Assembly (NCBI GenBank): GCA_007132255.1
Contig: SLOZ01000158.1
Coordinates: 1-8,219 of the forward strand
Length of the DNA: 8,219 nucleotides
From: Limnochordia bacterium
Lineage (GTDB): Bacteria > Bacillota > Limnochordia > Darwinibacteriales > B1SED10-159
Direction: 5' to 3'
Both the position numbers and the translations under genes were made by a program. Below the pieces are notes generated by a model. The model made no database searches. It saw only the letters and a program-made list of their open reading frames with translations, and was not told where the DNA came from. Numbering within the stretch: position 1 is the stretch's first letter; the number at the start of each line of letters is the position of its first letter. Positions 5,924 to 8,219 of the stretch are shown here, one piece after another.

Positions 5924-6748
5924 GTCTGTAGGCAGGTCCAGTGCTTTTTGATAGACTTCGTTTTTCGACAGGCCGCTGCGCCGGGCTACGCTCTTGATAG
6001 CTTGCTTTTTCGATGCTCCCGCATCCATTTCGTCAAGGACCGCCCGGCGTATGTCTGTTTCATCGGTCCCCTCGGGGACCGATTCCGTGTATCCGTCCAC
6101 AATGATCACGAACTCGCCCTTGGGTGCCGTGGTGGAAAAATGGGCGGTTATTTCGCCCAAGGTACCCCGTATGGTTTCTTCATACCATTTCGTCAATTCC
6201 CGAGCCGCCGCAGCCTGCCGGTCACCGAGGACAGCTGCCATGTCGGTCAAAGCCGAAACGAGACGGTGCGGCGCTTCATAGTAAATTAGACTGGCCTTAA
6301 GCGAGCGCACTGCTTCCAAGGCCTTTTTTCGTTCGGTTGATTTACGCGGCAGAAATCCGCCAAAGAAGAAGGCGTCGCAGGAAAGACCGCTGAGCACCAA
6401 ACCCGTTAACGCAGCATTGGCACCGGGCAAGACAGTAATGTCAACCTCAGCGGCGTTAGCGGCTGCCGCCAAGCGGCCACCGGGATCGGATATGCCGGGC
6501 ATCCCCGCGTCCGAAATCACGGCTATCTGCTTACCCTCAGCCGCCCAACCAAGAATTTGCTCTGTGCGAGCGGCTTCGTTGTGTTGATGCAGACTCACCA
6601 GGGGTACATGAATCTCATAGTGATTCAACAGTTTTCTCGCCTGGCGGGTATCCTCGGCAGCCACGAGATCAACCTCACTGAGTATTCGCAGAACGCGCAG
6701 GGTGATATCTTCCAGATTCCCAATGGGGGTAGCGCACAAATAGATCAT
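5918..6748 (-). CDS. rsmI: 16S rRNA 2'-O-ribose C1402 methyltransferase (RsmI)
   Basis: RsmI uses S-adenosylmethionine to methylate the ribose 2'-OH of C1402 in 16S rRNA at the decoding centre. The 276 residues match the YraL/RsmI family of the tetrapyrrole-methylase fold. Visible motifs are A-T-P-I-G-N-L-E-D-I-T near residue 6, A-E-D-T-R-Q-A-R-K-L-L near 31, I-S-D-A-G-M-P-G-I-S-D-P-G near 80, L-P-G-A-N-A-A-L-T-G near 109, and F-F-F-G-G-F-L-P-R-K near 128. The C-terminus has the family's helical S-K-N-E-V-Y segment. The ATG at 6748 has an AAGGAG site 7 nt upstream; the open frame further upstream lies antisense-free inside ricT in another frame and carries no RsmI homology. It follows ricT by 85 nt. 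Its stop region overlaps the end of abrB on the other strand, so transcripts from the two genes must converge. Confidence 0.96.
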   Translation of the reverse strand: MIYLCATPIGNLEDITLRVLRILSEVDLVAAEDTRQARKLLNHYEIHVPLVSLHQHNEAARTEQILGWAAEGKQIAVISDAGMPGISDPGGRLAAAANAAEVDITVLPGANAALTGLVLSGLSCDAFFFGGFLPRKSTERKKALEAVRSLKASLIYYEAPHRLVSALTDMAAVLGDRQAAAARELTKWYEETIRGTLGEITAHFSTTAPKGEFVIIVDGYTESVPEGTDETDIRRAVLDEMDAGASKKQAIKSVARRSGLSKNEVYQKALDLPTDL

Positions 6749-6766
6749 ACAGCATCTCCTTGCCTT

Positions 6767-6798
6767 AAGCAAAACCCCTATCCATAGGGACAGGGGTT
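6767..6798 (-). terminator. Possible weak terminator or attenuator between ricT and rsmI
   Basis: On the minus strand AACCCCT (6798-6792) pairs with AGGGGTT (6779-6773) across a 12-nt loop, and the 3' arm runs into TTTTGCTT. The U-tract is short and interrupted. The overlapping CCCTAT/ATAGGG gives an alternative fold. It stands just ahead of the rsmI ribosome site, so it may only reduce read-through. Confidence 0.5.
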
Positions 6799-6833
6799 CT
6801 GTCGTTGTTTCCGAGACTAGGCAGTAACCGTCC

Positions 6834-7955
6834 TTAGCGTTCGCTGTTGTCTTGACCTTGTGAACCCGCGCCATCGTCCTTAGGACGCTTGTTAGCGCGA
6901 CGCCGCTTGGGCCGACGCCGTTTAGGCTTAGGACCCTGCTGTTCACCACCAGCGGCATCCACAGTTGCAAGCGGCTTCTTGTCTTGTTTAGGTTTAGGTT
7001 TGGCTTTACCAGCCCGTGGTTGCTCCTTTTCCTGGCTTTTATCTTTCTGATCCGACCTCGGCTGCCGCTGCTGATCGTTCTCGCTTTGACCACTGCTAGC
7101 CTTATCCCGGCCCTGCGAACGCTGTTGCTTGGGTCTCGGTTTACGCTTCTGCTGGATTTCTTCAACGTCACCCGCATCAACTGTAACGAGCTGTGGAGAG
7201 TCTTCCACCTTAACCCGCAGTGTACCTGTTAGGGGTTCAACGTCCTTGACCTGTGCTTCGCCGTGTTCAGGGGTTACGACGCGACTGCCACGATCTGGCA
7301 TCTGCTTACGCTGTTCGCGATACATTTCCGACTCATAACGCAGACAGCACATCAGACGGCCGCAGATTCCCGAGATTTTCCCGGGATTTAGCGACAGGTT
7401 CTGCTCCTTAGCCATCCGGATCGACACAGGATCGAATTCTCCAAGGAACGTGGCGCAGCACAAAGAACGACCGCAGGGACCGATACCGCCAATCATCTTA
7501 GCTTCATCGCGTACTCCGATCTGCCGTAGTTCGATACGCGTCTTGAACACCGCAGCCAAATCCTTTACCAAGTCACGAAAGTCCACGCGACCGTCGGCCG
7601 TGAAATAAAAGATCAGTTTACCATGATCAAACGTATATTCGACATCAACCAACTTCATCGGCAAACGATGCTGCACAACTTTTTCCGTACCAGTAGCGAA
7701 AGCCCTAGCCGCCAACTCCTGGTTTTCCTTGACAGTTTCATAGTCCTTGAGTTCGGCTAATCGCTGGACTTCCTTCAGGGGTTGGACCACATCTTTTTCA
7801 GCGACCGATTTTGGACCAACCACAACTTCGCCAAATTCCACTCCACGGGCCGTTTCCACAATGACGTATTGACCAGCGGCAACCTCTAACTGCCCCGGTC
7901 CAAAGTAATAGATTTTACCGGCCTTTTTAAACCGGACTCCCACAACATTAACCAT
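6834..7955 (-). CDS. ricT: PSP1-domain protein RicT (YaaT) with long basic tail
   Basis: RicT is part of the RicA-RicF-RicT complex, which binds [4Fe-4S] clusters, interacts with RNase Y and is needed for mRNA maturation, sporulation, competence and biofilm formation in B. subtilis. The PSP1-type core occupies about residues 1-265. Six cysteines lie in two C-x4-C-C motifs: G-P-C-G-R-S-L-C-C at 161-167 and G-I-C-G-R-L-M-C-C at 198-204, the expected cluster ligands. Residues about 268-373 form a tail rich in Lys, Arg, Gln and Pro, with arginine-lysine clusters around 343-359; B. subtilis RicT is about 275 residues and lacks it. The ATG at 7955 directly follows the holB stop (TAAATG); GGAG lies 11 nt upstream inside holB, a rather long spacing, so the genes are probably translationally linked. 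Confidence 0.93.
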   Translation of the reverse strand: MVNVVGVRFKKAGKIYYFGPGQLEVAAGQYVIVETARGVEFGEVVVGPKSVAEKDVVQPLKEVQRLAELKDYETVKENQELAARAFATGTEKVVQHRLPMKLVDVEYTFDHGKLIFYFTADGRVDFRDLVKDLAAVFKTRIELRQIGVRDEAKMIGGIGPCGRSLCCATFLGEFDPVSIRMAKEQNLSLNPGKISGICGRLMCCLRYESEMYREQRKQMPDRGSRVVTPEHGEAQVKDVEPLTGTLRVKVEDSPQLVTVDAGDVEEIQQKRKPRPKQQRSQGRDKASSGQSENDQQRQPRSDQKDKSQEKEQPRAGKAKPKPKQDKKPLATVDAAGGEQQGPKPKRRRPKRRRANKRPKDDGAGSQGQDNSER

Positions 7956-8219
7956 TTATATAAGCGCTCCTTTTTTCATCAACAGAAGGATATACCCCAA
8001 AACAAACCGGGGACGCGCATTGCCCCTCAATGTTGGAATCATTTCATGCAGTACTTCCAATAGCTCATGGATGACCGTCTTAGAGAACCGTCGCTGTAGG
8101 CGCTGCAGCTCTTTACGGTAATCCGGATTATATAAACGCACCTCAGATTCATAGTCCATACACAGAAGATCACGAAACCACTGCACCATCAGCTCGAGAT
8201 CGGATATCACCTGCTCGCG
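7956..8219 (-). CDS. holB: DNA polymerase III delta' subunit, C-terminal part (HolB), 5' end beyond window
   Basis: Only the last 87 or so codons are present; the frame is open through the window edge (8219) and the start lies outside. The visible GTG and ATG codons near 8210 and 8189 are internal. Delta' is part of the clamp loader that places the sliding clamp on DNA. The segment L-E-L-M-V-Q-W-F-R-D-L-L resembles the C-terminal helical collar region of Gram-positive HolB proteins, and the position immediately before ricT is the B. subtilis holB-yaaT order. No ATPase-like region is visible in this fragment, so the call rests on a modest sequence match plus gene order. The stop TAA abuts the ricT start. 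Confidence 0.82.
   Translation of the reverse strand, partial: REQVISDLELMVQWFRDLLCMDYESEVRLYNPDYRKELQRLQRRFSKTVIHELLEVLHEMIPTLRGNARPRFVLGYILLLMKKGALI

Noticed and set aside
6749..7180. N-terminal extension of the rsmI frame
   Set aside because: It lies within ricT in a different frame and gives Arg/Ser-rich shadow sequence; the conserved RsmI start is at 6748.
1..8219. Search for a new multi-gene defence, mobile or secondary-metabolite system
   Set aside because: All large genes belong to well-known housekeeping families in near-conserved order; no unexplained large ORF, repeat array or mobile gene is present.

Overview
The window looks like a chromosomal housekeeping segment from a spore-forming member of the Bacillota (Firmicutes). 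The evidence is a holB-ricT-rsmI-abrB-metG-tatD order close to that of Bacillus subtilis, an abrB promoter carrying tandem Spo0A boxes, a T-box leader in front of metG, and strong sigma-A type promoters. Base composition is roughly balanced. An Alicyclobacillaceae-like or neighbouring lineage is a guess only. I see no transposon, phage, CRISPR or plasmid features.

Layout. Positions 1-349 hold an AT-rich leader, a near-consensus promoter, tRNA-Gly(CCC), tRNA-Thr(CGT) and an intrinsic terminator, all on +. A short + strand gene (389-559) follows; its 56-residue product resembles Spo0E-like phosphatases. Converging on it from the other strand is a tRNA-Lys(TTT)/tRNA-Glu(TTC) pair with its own promoter (848-876) and a strong hairpin terminator (624-659). 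From 989 to 5033 the minus strand carries a tight metG-tatD-purA operon with gaps of about 20 nt. It is headed by a Met-specific T-box leader (5056-5319) and promoter (5361-5389). abrB (5681-5923, +) is divergent from metG, with its own promoter and two Spo0A boxes. abrB converges on rsmI and overlaps its end by 6 nt. The minus strand then continues upstream with ricT and the 3' end of holB, which is cut by the window edge.

How it works together. The metG operon is predicted to be switched on by uncharged tRNA-Met, and through transcriptional continuity this may also affect tatD and purA. The abrB promoter is predicted to be shut off by phosphorylated Spo0A when cells enter stationary phase. 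RicT belongs to the Fe-S complex that modulates RNase Y and the Spo0A phosphorelay. If the small ORF really is Spo0E-like, three items in the window touch the Spo0A circuit.

Departures from the B. subtilis arrangement are: yabA, trmN6 (yabB) and yazA are absent between ricT and rsmI; purA has joined the metG-tatD operon; RicT has a long, very basic C-terminal tail; and AbrB ends in a four-cysteine putative zinc knuckle. I found no clearly new multi-gene system; the points of interest are regulatory and architectural.
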